Shown: in pieces, positions 50,356 to 59,649 of the stretch
How the letters are laid out: each line of letters starts with the position of its first letter
Numbering within the stretch: the stretch's first letter is position 1
Assembly (NCBI RefSeq): GCF_037992945.1
Contig: NZ_CP150304.1
Location: 1,181,501-1,245,500, forward strand
Length of the DNA: 64,000 bases
Direction: 5' to 3'
Source of the DNA: Peribacillus sp. FSL E2-0218
GTDB lineage: Bacteria > Bacillota > Bacilli > Bacillales > DSM-1321
Translations under genes and position numbers: made by a program
Notes under the pieces: model-generated
Database searches by the model: none
Seen by the model: the letters and a program-made list of their open reading frames with translations, nothing else
Told to the model about the DNA's origin: nothing

Positions 50356-53300
50356 ATGATAGTCAAAGAGAATGAACAAAGTGCTACATTACATGGAAAA
50401 AAAGGTGATCAACTAGTGGAAGCGATTCATGCAACCGATTTTAATTTAAATGGCTCAAAGATTGAAATAATCCTGAATGGAATTATAGAATCAGCCAACT
50501 TGATATTTCGAAATAATGATACAAAGGAAGAACATATTTACGAGCATGTAAATTGTGAAAGTTTGAACGAAGAAACCCGTTTGACCATCACACTTGATAA
50601 TATGAACTGGCCAGATGTCCATAGGACAACGTATACCATTTTGCTTAAAATGAACGAAGAGTTGTTCAGACTGACAAAGCCTACAATTAAAAGATTGAAG
50701 AATCGATTGTTCGCCCGCTCTTATTATCAAATTTCACAAACGGAAACTGCGACCATCTTTCTGAACAAAAAAAATACCCTAAGTATAATGTACGGTAATT
50801 CAGCAAGCGTATTCCGTGCCTCCTGTAAAGTGGTTTCAGATACTTTACATATTACAGAGATGGAAGTGGCAGGAGATAAGGCAAGGTTTTTCCATGAAGA
50901 AGGGGAGTTAGGTAAGGCATTACTCACTATATATGACCCGGTCACCAAGCATACCTCAGCGATTGGAGCAGTGCAGGGCGAAAAGAATTCACTGGAAGTG
51001 GATGTATCCAAGCTGGCTGAAATTCCTACGGCTGCCGATGTGTATGTGGAAGCGAAAGTCGGCAAGGTTTTGAAGTCATTTAAGCTTCTGTTCCATCCAA
51101 ACCTTGTTCAGACCCATCGTGAGCTCTCCTTTTACGAAATGGATTCTCTAAGTGATGCAACCGAAAGCCAAAAGACGCTGTACTTTGATGAATTCGAAAT
51201 AATGGGTGACCATCTTCAAGTTCGTTTGATGGAACCTTCCTGTCAGTCCGCTTCCGTCGTTTTTGAAAAGAGTACATCGGTGGAGTGGATACAAACGCAC
51301 GAATTCAAACAGGATGGGCAACGATTGTTCATTGATTTGAAAAAAATATTTAATGATCGTTTCTTTAAAGAGGGTCAAAAGTGGAAGGTTTATGTCAAAG
51401 AGGTTGTGGCCGGGGAAGTGCAGGTAAGGAAATTAAAACACTTTTCAGCACCTAAAACTCCTCAAATGGGACAGGTGCCTCTTGAAGACATAAAAACCCA
51501 GGCAATGGCTTATATATCGCCTAAAGCAGAGTTGGGAATATTATTAGGAAAAAGTGAAGAAAAAATCAATAATGCGAGTTTCTATATTACGAAAAATAGA
51601 CTGCCCATGCATGACTTAAGCTTTCATAAATATGAATTGTCTTTTTCGATAGAAAATATCCAAGATGCCGATATAAACTCCGTGCAGATTGTGATGAAAA
51701 ATAGACAAAGCGGTGAAATTCATCGGGTGCCGGCTAATGTGAACAAAAGCTCCCGGAATATTGGAATCCACTCAAATTTGGAATCATTCATTAGATGCGG
51801 AATCACCCCATCTAGGTGGGACGTTTCCATTGAGATAACGTATGCGAATATTATGGAAGTGAATCGGGTTGGTTTTTACGATCAAAAGAAACTTCCGATG
51901 GAAGAAAGGTATTTACGTTCGGTCGAGGTCGATGAGGAGAATGTTTTTACACCGTATTTAACAGCACGGAATGAACTCTCTTTTGTTATCGGTACAGAGT
52001 TTGCGCTTCGGCATGAAAAATTAAAGTCAAAAATTCTAATTAAGAATGTGTCTCTAAAAAAATCGATACTTGAAATCGAAATAACGCTTTCCTTGCCAGA
52101 CGCTGAAAGTTATCAAGTGAAGGGAATGCTACTGAGGCATCGTAATAATGAAGCATTTGCGCAGATCCCGGTTACTGTAAAGAAGAAGAGCATACTAGCC
52201 AAAGTCAATTTGGCCGAACATGAATTTGAACAATTTTATTGGGATTTCTACGTATTGGTCGACGTTGAAGGCGAGGACTACGAAATTAAGCTTAAGCGTC
52301 CAACAGACCATGTCCGGAAAAAATTGAATGGGACAATCAGGGATCATTCATACCAAAAGGATGCCGATCATGTCGTATACCCTTACATTACAAGGAGCAA
52401 CTCCCTTGCGTTAACATATAGAATGAAAAGCTTATATGAAGCGCCAATCTACAAGTGGAAAGAAAAATTTTCCTACATCATTTATCAAATGCTTAATAGG
52501 TATTATGACCATAAAAATATCTGGCTTGTGTACGAGAAGATGTCCGAAACTGCACAAGATAATGGCTACCACTTCTTTAAATATTGCTACAACGAAAAAC
52601 CGGAAAGAAATGTCTTTTATATCATTAAGAAAGATTCTCCTGATCTGGCCAACCTTAAAGGGTTCGAGGACCGTGTAATCCATTTCATGAGCATTAAACA
52701 CTTGGTGTACTTATTCGCTTCCAAATTGCTCATCGCTTCTGAAACCAAGGGCCATTCATATGTGTGGCGTGTACAAAAGGGCAAAGTGATGGAGTATCTG
52801 AGAAGAAAGCGGATTGTCTTCCTGCAACACGGAGTTCTTGGTTTAAAGAAAATAGACAGTACGTTAAATAAGGGATCTTCAGAGGAAGTGGATTTGTTCG
52901 TTACGTCTTCAGATTTCGAAAAAGAAATCGTGAAAAACTATTTTGGATATAATGAGAAGGATATCATCGTCACCGGTTTGAGTCGCTGGGATGACGTAAA
53001 CAAAGAAGAAACTCCGATAAAACGCCAAATATTCTTGATGCCTACTTGGAGAAATTGGCTTAATGAAGTGTCAAACGAAGAATTCATCGAATCGAATTAC
53101 TTTAAAAATTATATCGGTTTATTGAATTCCGAGAAATTGATGGATTTACTTCGGATGCACGATGTCGAATTGAAATTTTATGTCCATCCCAAATTCCAGC
53201 CATTTATCGATCAATTCCATACAACTTGTGACCAGATCGAGATCATCAAGTTCGGGGATGTCAATATCAGCAAGTTGATCCGTGAATCGGCGCTTTTGAT

Positions 53301-53775
53301 CACAGACTACTCAAGTGTAGCTTGGGATATGTACTATCTTGAAAAACCGACAATTTTTTATCAGTTCGATCTTGAAGAATATACGGAATTACAAGGAAGC
53401 TACATGGATATGAACAAGGAGTTATTCGGTGATCAGGCACTTGATCCGGATGAATTGATCACTTCGATTGAAAATAGTGTGCGTAACAACTTTGAGGAAC
53501 AAGATATCTTCAAGGAGAAAAGAAGCCATTATTTTGCTAATATCGACAATAAAAATAGCGAACGTATATATGATAATATTGTTAAAAATGAAAAAAGATT
53601 GAGGCCAAGGAGAGTTTCCTTCTATAAAAAACTCTCAAAGGTGACCGTGCTGAGAAAGTTGTGGCGCTTGGCGAAGCGAGGGAAAGTAACTAGGAAGCTG
53701 GCTTTTTCATTAAGAGATCATTTAATGAATCTGAATGGAAGGGGGACACGCGGCCTATGGAACAGAAGAAGATAA
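50356..53775 (+). CDS. Large modular CDP-glycerol glycerophosphotransferase (TagF-like)
   Basis: Protein of 1139 aa. The C-terminal ~430 residues are a CDP-glycerol:poly(glycerophosphate) glycerophosphotransferase domain: RIVFLQHGVLGLKK (near 820), FYVHPKF (near 944) and LLITDYSSVAWDMYYLEKPT (near 983), the same order as TagF. The N-terminal 700 residues contain repeated beta-rich modules of about 145 residues, recognisable from the motif PYxTxxxxL at about 530 and 674, with MAYISPKAELGILLG near 384 as an earlier one. The protein has no signal or transmembrane segment, and the tail is basic, so membrane association is by electrostatics (inference). It probably extends a poly(glycerol phosphate) polymer. 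Ribosome site is weak; the start at 50356 is moderately sure. Confidence 0.8.
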   Translation: MIVKENEQSATLHGKKGDQLVEAIHATDFNLNGSKIEIILNGIIESANLIFRNNDTKEEHIYEHVNCESLNEETRLTITLDNMNWPDVHRTTYTILLKMNEELFRLTKPTIKRLKNRLFARSYYQISQTETATIFLNKKNTLSIMYGNSASVFRASCKVVSDTLHITEMEVAGDKARFFHEEGELGKALLTIYDPVTKHTSAIGAVQGEKNSLEVDVSKLAEIPTAADVYVEAKVGKVLKSFKLLFHPNLVQTHRELSFYEMDSLSDATESQKTLYFDEFEIMGDHLQVRLMEPSCQSASVVFEKSTSVEWIQTHEFKQDGQRLFIDLKKIFNDRFFKEGQKWKVYVKEVVAGEVQVRKLKHFSAPKTPQMGQVPLEDIKTQAMAYISPKAELGILLGKSEEKINNASFYITKNRLPMHDLSFHKYELSFSIENIQDADINSVQIVMKNRQSGEIHRVPANVNKSSRNIGIHSNLESFIRCGITPSRWDVSIEITYANIMEVNRVGFYDQKKLPMEERYLRSVEVDEENVFTPYLTARNELSFVIGTEFALRHEKLKSKILIKNVSLKKSILEIEITLSLPDAESYQVKGMLLRHRNNEAFAQIPVTVKKKSILAKVNLAEHEFEQFYWDFYVLVDVEGEDYEIKLKRPTDHVRKKLNGTIRDHSYQKDADHVVYPYITRSNSLALTYRMKSLYEAPIYKWKEKFSYIIYQMLNRYYDHKNIWLVYEKMSETAQDNGYHFFKYCYNEKPERNVFYIIKKDSPDLANLKGFEDRVIHFMSIKHLVYLFASKLLIASETKGHSYVWRVQKGKVMEYLRRKRIVFLQHGVLGLKKIDSTLNKGSSEEVDLFVTSSDFEKEIVKNYFGYNEKDIIVTGLSRWDDVNKEETPIKRQIFLMPTWRNWLNEVSNEEFIESNYFKNYIGLLNSEKLMDLLRMHDVELKFYVHPKFQPFIDQFHTTCDQIEIIKFGDVNISKLIRESALLITDYSSVAWDMYYLEKPTIFYQFDLEEYTELQGSYMDMNKELFGDQALDPDELITSIENSVRNNFEEQDIFKEKRSHYFANIDNKNSERIYDNIVKNEKRLRPRRVSFYKKLSKVTVLRKLWRLAKRGKVTRKLAFSLRDHLMNLNGRGTRGLWNRRR

Positions 53776-55844
53776 TCACGGTGGATAATCTCATAAGTGA
53801 AGACGAAAAAATTTCCTTTCAATGCAAGGACCCCAAATCACTGAAAATCATCGGCATTGAAAAAACCATGAAAATCAGATGGACCTTCGATACGGAAATG
53901 ATCGATTCCAAGATCGTCATCCACCTGAAAAATTTTTCCGAGGAATATTATCAAGCGGCATCCAGATGGGATTTGTATATGGAAGCAAGTGGCGAACTGC
54001 ATCGAATACAAATTAGCGGGGGAAAGAATGAGTATTTCCATTCGATCCCCTCTATTGGCGTTCAAGTGATCACCCCTTATATTACGGCATCAGGCGGGCT
54101 GAGCATTGTCATCAAACAACCGATCCACCTGTCGGATGAGGTACTGTCAGCAAAACTATCACTGAAATCCTTGCGTTTTAAAGGTACTATCCTGACGGGT
54201 TCCGTACGCCTTGAATTGAAAGAGGAATATGAACTGGTTGGTATGGTCCTAAAGCAGAGGGATGTTTCGGATAACACGCAGTATATATTCCCTGTTAAAG
54301 GAAAGGGTCATAAACTGTCTTTTACAATCGATGTTAAGTCGATGGAATGGCGTCCTTTTTATTATGATTTCTATTTAATGGTCAGGGTTGGGGGGAAGGA
54401 CCACTATATTCGTTTGAAGAACCCTACGTGCATGGCCTTGAGAAAGTTGAATAAACGACTATTTGGCATGTCGTACACCTTTGATAACGGATATTGGGTG
54501 TATCCATATTTGACCGCATCAGGCACTGTGGCACTGACTTATAAGGAAAGAACCGAGTACGAGACGAACAAGCACTTTTTTAAAGAAGTTCTGGCTTCAT
54601 GGGTTTATAGACTGCTGCTCCCCTATTATAAAAAGAAAAACATTTGGCTGATTTACGAGAAAACCGCTGACAGGGCCCAAGATAACGGATACTACTTCTT
54701 TAAATACATCTATGAAAATCATAACCATCAACAAGCATATTACATCATTAAACCTGATTCGGAAGATTACCCGAAATTGGAAAACATGAAAAATAGAGTC
54801 GTTGAATTCATGAGCTTTAAATATATGGTGTTCATGTTTGCCGCACAGCTATTGGTATCCTCCGAAACTAAAGGGCATGCATACGACATAAGAATTCAAA
54901 AGGGCAGGATTAGAAAAGCGATGAATTATAAGCCGCTTGTCTTTTTGCAGCATGGCGTTATCGGATTAAAAAAACTTAACAGCATCTTTAAAAAATCCAG
55001 CATTAACGCACCAAGCCTTTTTGTCGTTTCCTCACCCGAGGAAGGCAAGATCATCCAGAATCATTTCGGCTATAACAAAAACGAACTGATTGTCAGCGGC
55101 CTTCCCCGCTGGGATGTCATTGAAAATAGATCGAACGGAAAAAGGATTTTAGTGATGCCGACATGGCGCGTATGGCTTGAAAACTTACCTTTTGAGGAAG
55201 TGGAAAAGAGTGAGTATGTGCAAGTATTCAAGACTTTTTTACAATCAAAAGAATTGAGCAGGCTATTGGAGCAGCATGATTTGACGCTGCATTTTTATTT
55301 GCATCCAAAATTCAAGGACTTTATCGAACATTTTTCCATTGATAATCAGCGGTTCACGATTTCCAATGAAGAAGACTTGAATACCTTATTGATGGAGGCA
55401 TCCATGTTGATTACGGATTACTCGAGTGTCGCCTGGGATATGTTTTACCAAAAAAAACCTGTTGTTTTTTACCAATTCGATCTCGAGACGTACAATAAGT
55501 ATCAAGGAAGTTATATGAATATGGATAATCAATTATTTGGTGATCAGGTTTTCACTACAGAAAAGTTGATTTCGACGATTAACGCCTATGCCGAAGCCGG
55601 TTTTGCGGAAAAAGAAGCATTTGGCCAGTTAAGGAAAACATATCTTCCTTATATCGATCATTCCAATAGCCGCCGGGTCTATGAGCAAATTCATGCAAAG
55701 CAAGGTCTGTTGAAAAAAATTAAACGCAAGCAGCTGATTACAAGGATTTCGAATAACCCTTTTGTACGTTCACTTTGGAGAAAATTCAACGGTATCAACT
55801 TCGTTAAGGGAATGGCGGAAACCATAAGGCTGAAAGCGAGATGA
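53757..55844 (+). CDS. CDP-glycerol glycerophosphotransferase (TagF-like), second paralogue
   Basis: Protein of 695 aa and a shorter paralogue of the upstream gene. The transferase domain is clear: VFLQHGVIGLKKLN (near 396), FYLHPKFKDF (near 515) and LITDYSSVAWDMFYQKKPVV (near 553). Two modules of about 145 residues precede it (ITPYITASGGLSIVIK near 107 and VYPYLTASGTVALTYK near 250), matching those in the upstream protein. It begins 19 bases inside the end of the first gene, with GGAAGGGGGA about ten bases ahead of the ATG, so the pair is co-translated. With the upstream gene it may act as a primase/polymerase pair for a wall or capsule polymer; which polymer cannot be told. Confidence 0.82.
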   Translation: MEQKKIITVDNLISEDEKISFQCKDPKSLKIIGIEKTMKIRWTFDTEMIDSKIVIHLKNFSEEYYQAASRWDLYMEASGELHRIQISGGKNEYFHSIPSIGVQVITPYITASGGLSIVIKQPIHLSDEVLSAKLSLKSLRFKGTILTGSVRLELKEEYELVGMVLKQRDVSDNTQYIFPVKGKGHKLSFTIDVKSMEWRPFYYDFYLMVRVGGKDHYIRLKNPTCMALRKLNKRLFGMSYTFDNGYWVYPYLTASGTVALTYKERTEYETNKHFFKEVLASWVYRLLLPYYKKKNIWLIYEKTADRAQDNGYYFFKYIYENHNHQQAYYIIKPDSEDYPKLENMKNRVVEFMSFKYMVFMFAAQLLVSSETKGHAYDIRIQKGRIRKAMNYKPLVFLQHGVIGLKKLNSIFKKSSINAPSLFVVSSPEEGKIIQNHFGYNKNELIVSGLPRWDVIENRSNGKRILVMPTWRVWLENLPFEEVEKSEYVQVFKTFLQSKELSRLLEQHDLTLHFYLHPKFKDFIEHFSIDNQRFTISNEEDLNTLLMEASMLITDYSSVAWDMFYQKKPVVFYQFDLETYNKYQGSYMNMDNQLFGDQVFTTEKLISTINAYAEAGFAEKEAFGQLRKTYLPYIDHSNSRRVYEQIHAKQGLLKKIKRKQLITRISNNPFVRSLWRKFNGINFVKGMAETIRLKAR

Positions 55845-55922
55845 TCGTTCATCGCGTGAGCGGATTGTAATCCAGGAAATAATTTGATACATTTAAATGG
55901 ATGGAAAACTAAATAAGTCTAG

Positions 55923-56097
55923 AAACGGGTGCGGATATGAAACATCGATTTATCCGCTTAAAAGGGAAGCCGGTTGGAATCCGGCGCTGTCCCGCAACTG
56001 TATATGTGAGCGATTCGAGTGATGCCACTGTTTTCTGCAAAAGGGAATGGGAAGGTTCGAAAAGCGTTGACCATGAGCCAGGATACCTGCCTGTTTT
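55923..56097 (+). ncRNA. Cobalamin (B12) riboswitch aptamer
   Basis: It has the B12-box core AAGGGAAGCCGGTTGGAATC followed by CGGCGCTGTCCCGCAACTGT, and later GAGCCAGGATACCTGCC. GGTGC (55928-55932) is the expected upstream element and AAACGGG / CCTGTTT can close P1. Adenosylcobalamin binding should decide the fate of the downstream terminators. Confidence 0.93.
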
Positions 56098-56153
56098 TAG
56101 CACATCATCAAATGCCTACGAGGATAGGGGATGTTACGTGCGAAAATTGGCAA

Positions 56154-56191
56154 AAGCATGCTTTCATTTTTAAAAATGAAAAAACATGCTT
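56154..56191 (+). terminator. First stem after the B12 riboswitch
   Basis: AAGCATG / CATGCTT closing stem with an inner TTTCATTTTT / AAAAATGAAA, followed by TATTTTTG. Confidence 0.65.
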
Positions 56192-56218
56192 ATTTTTGTT
56201 ATGCTTCGTTATGCATTC

Positions 56219-56245
56219 AAACAGCTTCCTTCCGGGAAGTTGTTT
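56219..56245 (+). terminator. Intrinsic terminator of the B12 riboswitch
   Basis: AAACAGCTTCC / GGAAGTTGTTT stem (one wobble) followed by TTTT-A-TTTTTT. It lies 26 bases before the next start codon and is the likely B12-controlled off switch. Confidence 0.8.
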
Positions 56246-56270
56246 TTTTATTTTTTAAGGGGGAATACAA

Positions 56271-56510
56271 ATGTTTGGAACGGTTAAATATTTCACGGAT
56301 CATCTTAAAACCCAGGTTATGTACAATTTTTCGGGAGGGGAAACGATTTCTTTAAGCGGAAATCGTGAAAAGCTTACAGAGGAAATCAATGGGCAAGCAA
56401 TAAGTTCCGCTGAAAAGGAATTATTTTCACGTAATTTGGAAGTCGCCTATGAGAGTGTGGTTCGAGAAATGTTCGGGGAAACAAGCCTGCTCCAAAAAGA
56501 GCTCTCCTAA
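56271..56510 (+). CDS. 79-aa protein of unknown function under B12 riboswitch control
   Basis: Protein of 79 aa: MFGTVKYFTDHLKTQVMYNF, then SGGETISLSGNREKLTEEIN and a helical C-terminus ISSAEKELFSRNLEVAYESV. No cysteine and no membrane segment. I do not recognise a family, and it is unlike known B12-regulated products (transporters, cob genes, metE, nrd). Its ribosome site AAGGGGG lies seven bases before ATG, immediately after the terminator of a cobalamin riboswitch. Coding of a true protein is supported by this context but not proven; its 3' end overlaps a terminator for the convergent gene. Confidence 0.65.
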   Translation: MFGTVKYFTDHLKTQVMYNFSGGETISLSGNREKLTEEINGQAISSAEKELFSRNLEVAYESVVREMFGETSLLQKELS

Positions 56511-56520
56511 AAGAGAGCCC
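56499..56520 (-). terminator. Terminator of the 62-aa gene
   Basis: GGGCTCTC / GAGAGCTC stem (one mismatch), followed on the minus strand by TTTTTGG. It overlaps the 3' end of the facing 79-aa gene. Confidence 0.65.
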
Positions 56521-56535
56521 TGGCAATAAGGTCGT

Positions 56536-56724
56536 CTATTTATTGATGTTAGGATCGGTCTCGTCATAGAAATCATGGGCTTCTTCAATGTTCCGAAGAT
56601 CAGCGGCCTCATATACATTGCCGCCTGCCAAACCTTCATTGATGTAGCGATCGATGTCAAGGAAGGCGGAATCCCGTCCATCATACTCGCTATCCTTTAA
56701 AAAAGTCATTTTTTCTTTGTCCAA
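56536..56724 (-). CDS. 62-aa acidic protein of unknown function
   Basis: Very acidic protein of 62 aa (DSEYDGRDSAFLDIDRYINE and DLRNIEEAHDFYDETDPNIN). The start is TTG 56724 with AGGAGGG seven bases away; ATG 56709 is weaker. It sits next to yheE in the place where B. subtilis has the small acid-soluble spore protein gene sspB, but it is not an SASP by sequence (no SASP signature). Confidence 0.65.
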   Translation of the reverse strand: MDKEKMTFLKDSEYDGRDSAFLDIDRYINEGLAGGNVYEAADLRNIEEAHDFYDETDPNINK

Positions 56725-56815
56725 AATAAATCCCTCCTAACCTTTTCATTAGTATAGGCATTAGAGGGATTTTTATTCTTTTCAAGCTTTCCTAAAAGCA
56801 ATTGGACGATACGGT

Positions 56816-57019
56816 TTATTCATAAACATGATAGACCATCAAGTCATGTATCATGGTTTTGAGTTTCATTTCATCTTCCGTTGCAGGTGGGTTGGCTGTC
56901 CATTCGATGGTTCCATCTTTATGATAGAAAGCCTGGATGGATTGTCTATTGTAATAAAAGGAAATTTTCCACCCTGGCAGATTCTTATGCAGCGGTGCCC
57001 ATTGAAAATGACTGATCAT
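56816..57019 (-). CDS. yheE: YheE-family protein
   Basis: Small protein of 67 aa: MISHFQWAPLHKNLPGWKIS then FYHKDGTIEWTANPPATEDE. This agrees with B. subtilis YheE (DUF5342) in position, length and N-terminus, as I recall it. Function unknown. The ATG at 57034 is part of the ribosome site ATGGAGG, so ATG 57019 is the start. It follows the four yheC/yheD-type genes with a 63-base gap, so it belongs to the same unit. Confidence 0.85.
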   Translation of the reverse strand: MISHFQWAPLHKNLPGWKISFYYNRQSIQAFYHKDGTIEWTANPPATEDEMKLKTMIHDLMVYHVYE

Positions 57020-57082
57020 ATGTATTACCTCCATATATGCTGTCTCACATTACATTATAATGGAAAACGGCAGCAGGAGGTG

Positions 57083-58279
57083 TTATTTTATTTTCCTGTT
57101 GGAAAAAGTTAATTCCATGAAAAGGTTTTTTAAATGTAAAAGCCGATTAGCTTCGATTTCCTCTTCGTCGAACTGCATGGGCTTGGAGTTCACTTCGTAA
57201 ATGAAGAGCGAGCCTGATTCGTCTTCACCGATATCAATCGAAAATTCGCCGAGAAAGCCTATTTTTTTTGAAAGAATTTCTCCGCATTTTTGGGCGATTC
57301 TAGCCAATGTTAGATTCAGCCTTTTTGATTGCAGGTTTTGATAGGGATAAAGCTTACCGCCTCGAGGAGTGTGTGTAGTGATTTCCTGCAGTTGTGACAT
57401 TCGTACAGCTTTGCCCGTTACTTTATAAAATCCTTTTTCATAATGGACGAGAACCCTGTAATCGTAACGGTGACCAAGGAGTTTTTTTGGTACGACCGCC
57501 CGCTGAGCCAGGTAATTTCTTTTTAATAAGTCCTTTTTTTTCGTTTCCCAGAAAGAAGCGAAGTTCGAGAAAGTCTCGCTGTGTTTCAGGCTGTTGAACA
57601 AAAGTGTATCATCAGGATTTTTGCGGAGGGTGTAAATGCCTTTTCCCTGGCTTCCTTTACAAGGTTTTAAGTAGATGTGCCGATGTGTATCAAGGAATGC
57701 CTCCAAACAATCGCGCTTTTGCAGGATCGCTGTTGCCGGCAGGTACTTGATGAGGGAACCATCATCAAGCAAAGCTTCGAACATTAGATATTTATCCAGG
57801 AAACCTGGATTGAAAAATATCACATGGTGCTCAATGAAATGGCTCATGAGTGATTGGAATTCTGCCGAAGCCTCATAGCCCCTGGAGGGTATACGATTAT
57901 AAACAATATCAGGAAGCGGCATCTTACACTCGATCCACTTGTTTGAATCGTATGAAAATACATAACCTCTCATTGAACCGGAAGCAAAGTCCTTTCCCGT
58001 GAATGCATAGGGTAAAATCCCATGTTGGAAAAGATACAATGATAAATCCTGAAAAAGGGCCAAGTTACCGCCCAACCCTGTTTCCTTTTTCGGATTGAAC
58101 GAAGTCATTATTCCAACAACGAGCAGCCGGCTTCCGGGAAATTCGGTGATCGGAAAGAGTCTTTGACCTGAAAGCTCATTGCTATAGTTTATCTCTTCAT
58201 CTGCAGCACCTGCAAAAAGTACTGTATCCTTTTGATCATGGCACCAAGATTCCGAAACGCTATCATAAAAAATATTCAT
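57083..58279 (-). CDS. YheC/YheD-family ATP-grasp protein, copy 4
   Basis: ATP-grasp protein of 398 aa. It has the N-terminal region (LLVVGIMTSF) typical of the family, then PDIVYNRIPSRGYE, FNPGFLDKYLMFEAL, the ATP-binding HIYLKPCKGSQGKGIY, and the metal site FIYEVNSKPMQFDEEE near 361. Family members are annotated as endospore coat-associated. The start overlaps the stop of copy 3 by 4 bases (ATGA). The usual N-terminal beta domain is shortened compared with the 450-aa copies. Confidence 0.85.
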   Translation of the reverse strand: MNIFYDSVSESWCHDQKDTVLFAGAADEEINYSNELSGQRLFPITEFPGSRLLVVGIMTSFNPKKETGLGGNLALFQDLSLYLFQHGILPYAFTGKDFASGSMRGYVFSYDSNKWIECKMPLPDIVYNRIPSRGYEASAEFQSLMSHFIEHHVIFFNPGFLDKYLMFEALLDDGSLIKYLPATAILQKRDCLEAFLDTHRHIYLKPCKGSQGKGIYTLRKNPDDTLLFNSLKHSETFSNFASFWETKKKDLLKRNYLAQRAVVPKKLLGHRYDYRVLVHYEKGFYKVTGKAVRMSQLQEITTHTPRGGKLYPYQNLQSKRLNLTLARIAQKCGEILSKKIGFLGEFSIDIGEDESGSLFIYEVNSKPMQFDEEEIEANRLLHLKNLFMELTFSNRKIK

Positions 58280-59649
58280 CGCTGCACACTAATGGCGTTT
58301 GTAATCGTCTGTTCAGTCAAATAAATGGCATAATCGAGGCTGAGCTTTCTGGTCAACAATTCGAATTCCTTCAGTTTGGGATGGGAGAAGATGGAGCGTC
58401 CTGGCTTGGAATTCGCTTCAAACATCCAAACCTGCCCTTTCTTATCCAACCCAAAATCAAATCCGATTTCCGCTATGATGCCATCCAGATGCTTTTCCAT
58501 GCTTTCGCTTAATAACAGTGCTGCTTCAGATAGTTTGCGTTCCACTTCTTTTGCCTCATCGTCATCTCCAAACAGTTCGGCAACCGTTTTGATGACCCCG
58601 CCGCTTTTAATATGGGTTGTAACACTGCCTGCGCCGGCAATTTTGGCAGCAATTGCGGTTACTTGCCATACGCCATTACTGTCCTTGTTAGTATGAACCC
58701 GGAAATCGACTGGTCTTTTTTCGGAACGGATGAGTGAGATGCCCTGCTGGACGATAAGATTCTCTAGCGGTCGGTCATGAAATAGGTGTTTAACGATTGA
58801 TTCCAGTGTGGAGAATTTTTGTAATTTATTCTCCCTTGCTTCATTTGTATAGCGGCAATAGTAAACATTCTCATGCCTATCATAAAGGATCTGGTGAATG
58901 CCGAGGCCGAGGCTGCCATGAATGGGCTTGATATAAACCTGACGATAATGGGAAAGAAGCGTCTCTACCACGGATATGGATTGAAATGGATAAGTTTCAG
59001 GCAGATATGGCAGTGCCTGCTCATCTGCACATAATCTTTCATTTACGTCCCATTTATTGAAAAACCCCGGATTGAACCAAGGAATGGTATAGTCTTTTTG
59101 GAATTTCTGCTTCACTTCTTTAGGGCCGTCGCGATTTTCGGTCAACCGGTTGGGAAGCCGATCATAAATGACGTTAGGAAATGGGAATTCCTGAATGTGC
59201 CAATTATCATTCTCGAACACATAGCCCTTGATTGTTTCTTCATCCCAATTGATGACATTCTCCCCAAAAACGAAGGGGATGCAGCCTGTAGTCCGGCTAA
59301 GGGAAAGAAGCTTTGAGAAAAATGGCGATCTTTCACCTAGAGGTTTGTTTGACAGGCCAGTGAAACCTGAAGAAAAAATACCTACCAAAGGACCGATATG
59401 GATGGTCTTGCCGTAAATGAATAAATGAAGGGGGATATCGGTCAAATCGAATTTTAACGATTCCGCGAGACTTTCCGATAGGACGATGGATTGATTGATG
59501 GCCGGGTTTTGTTTCACACTGGCAGGACATGAATGCTGTCCGAAATATATCAATTCGATCTCTTCCAGATCTCCAAGTTCTGAAGGGTAAAAGAGAACGT
59601 TGCCAGGGATGACGGCGATTTCGACAGGAAAAGTCTTTCTCACTTTCAT
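58276..59649 (-). CDS. YheC/YheD-family ATP-grasp protein, copy 3 (YheD-like)
   Basis: Protein of 457 aa, the same length class as B. subtilis YheD (453). Order: N-terminal beta domain (residues 1-110), VGIFSSGFTGL, PNVIYDRLPNRLTE, FNPGFFNKWDVNERL, QVYIKPIHGSLGLGIHQI as the ATP-binding loop, and WMFEANSKPGRSIFSHPKLK near 406 as the metal site. YheD has been located on spores in B. subtilis. It is co-translated with copies 2 and 4 through ATGA overlaps. Confidence 0.85.
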   Translation of the reverse strand: MKVRKTFPVEIAVIPGNVLFYPSELGDLEEIELIYFGQHSCPASVKQNPAINQSIVLSESLAESLKFDLTDIPLHLFIYGKTIHIGPLVGIFSSGFTGLSNKPLGERSPFFSKLLSLSRTTGCIPFVFGENVINWDEETIKGYVFENDNWHIQEFPFPNVIYDRLPNRLTENRDGPKEVKQKFQKDYTIPWFNPGFFNKWDVNERLCADEQALPYLPETYPFQSISVVETLLSHYRQVYIKPIHGSLGLGIHQILYDRHENVYYCRYTNEARENKLQKFSTLESIVKHLFHDRPLENLIVQQGISLIRSEKRPVDFRVHTNKDSNGVWQVTAIAAKIAGAGSVTTHIKSGGVIKTVAELFGDDDEAKEVERKLSEAALLLSESMEKHLDGIIAEIGFDFGLDKKGQVWMFEANSKPGRSIFSHPKLKEFELLTRKLSLDYAIYLTEQTITNAISVQR

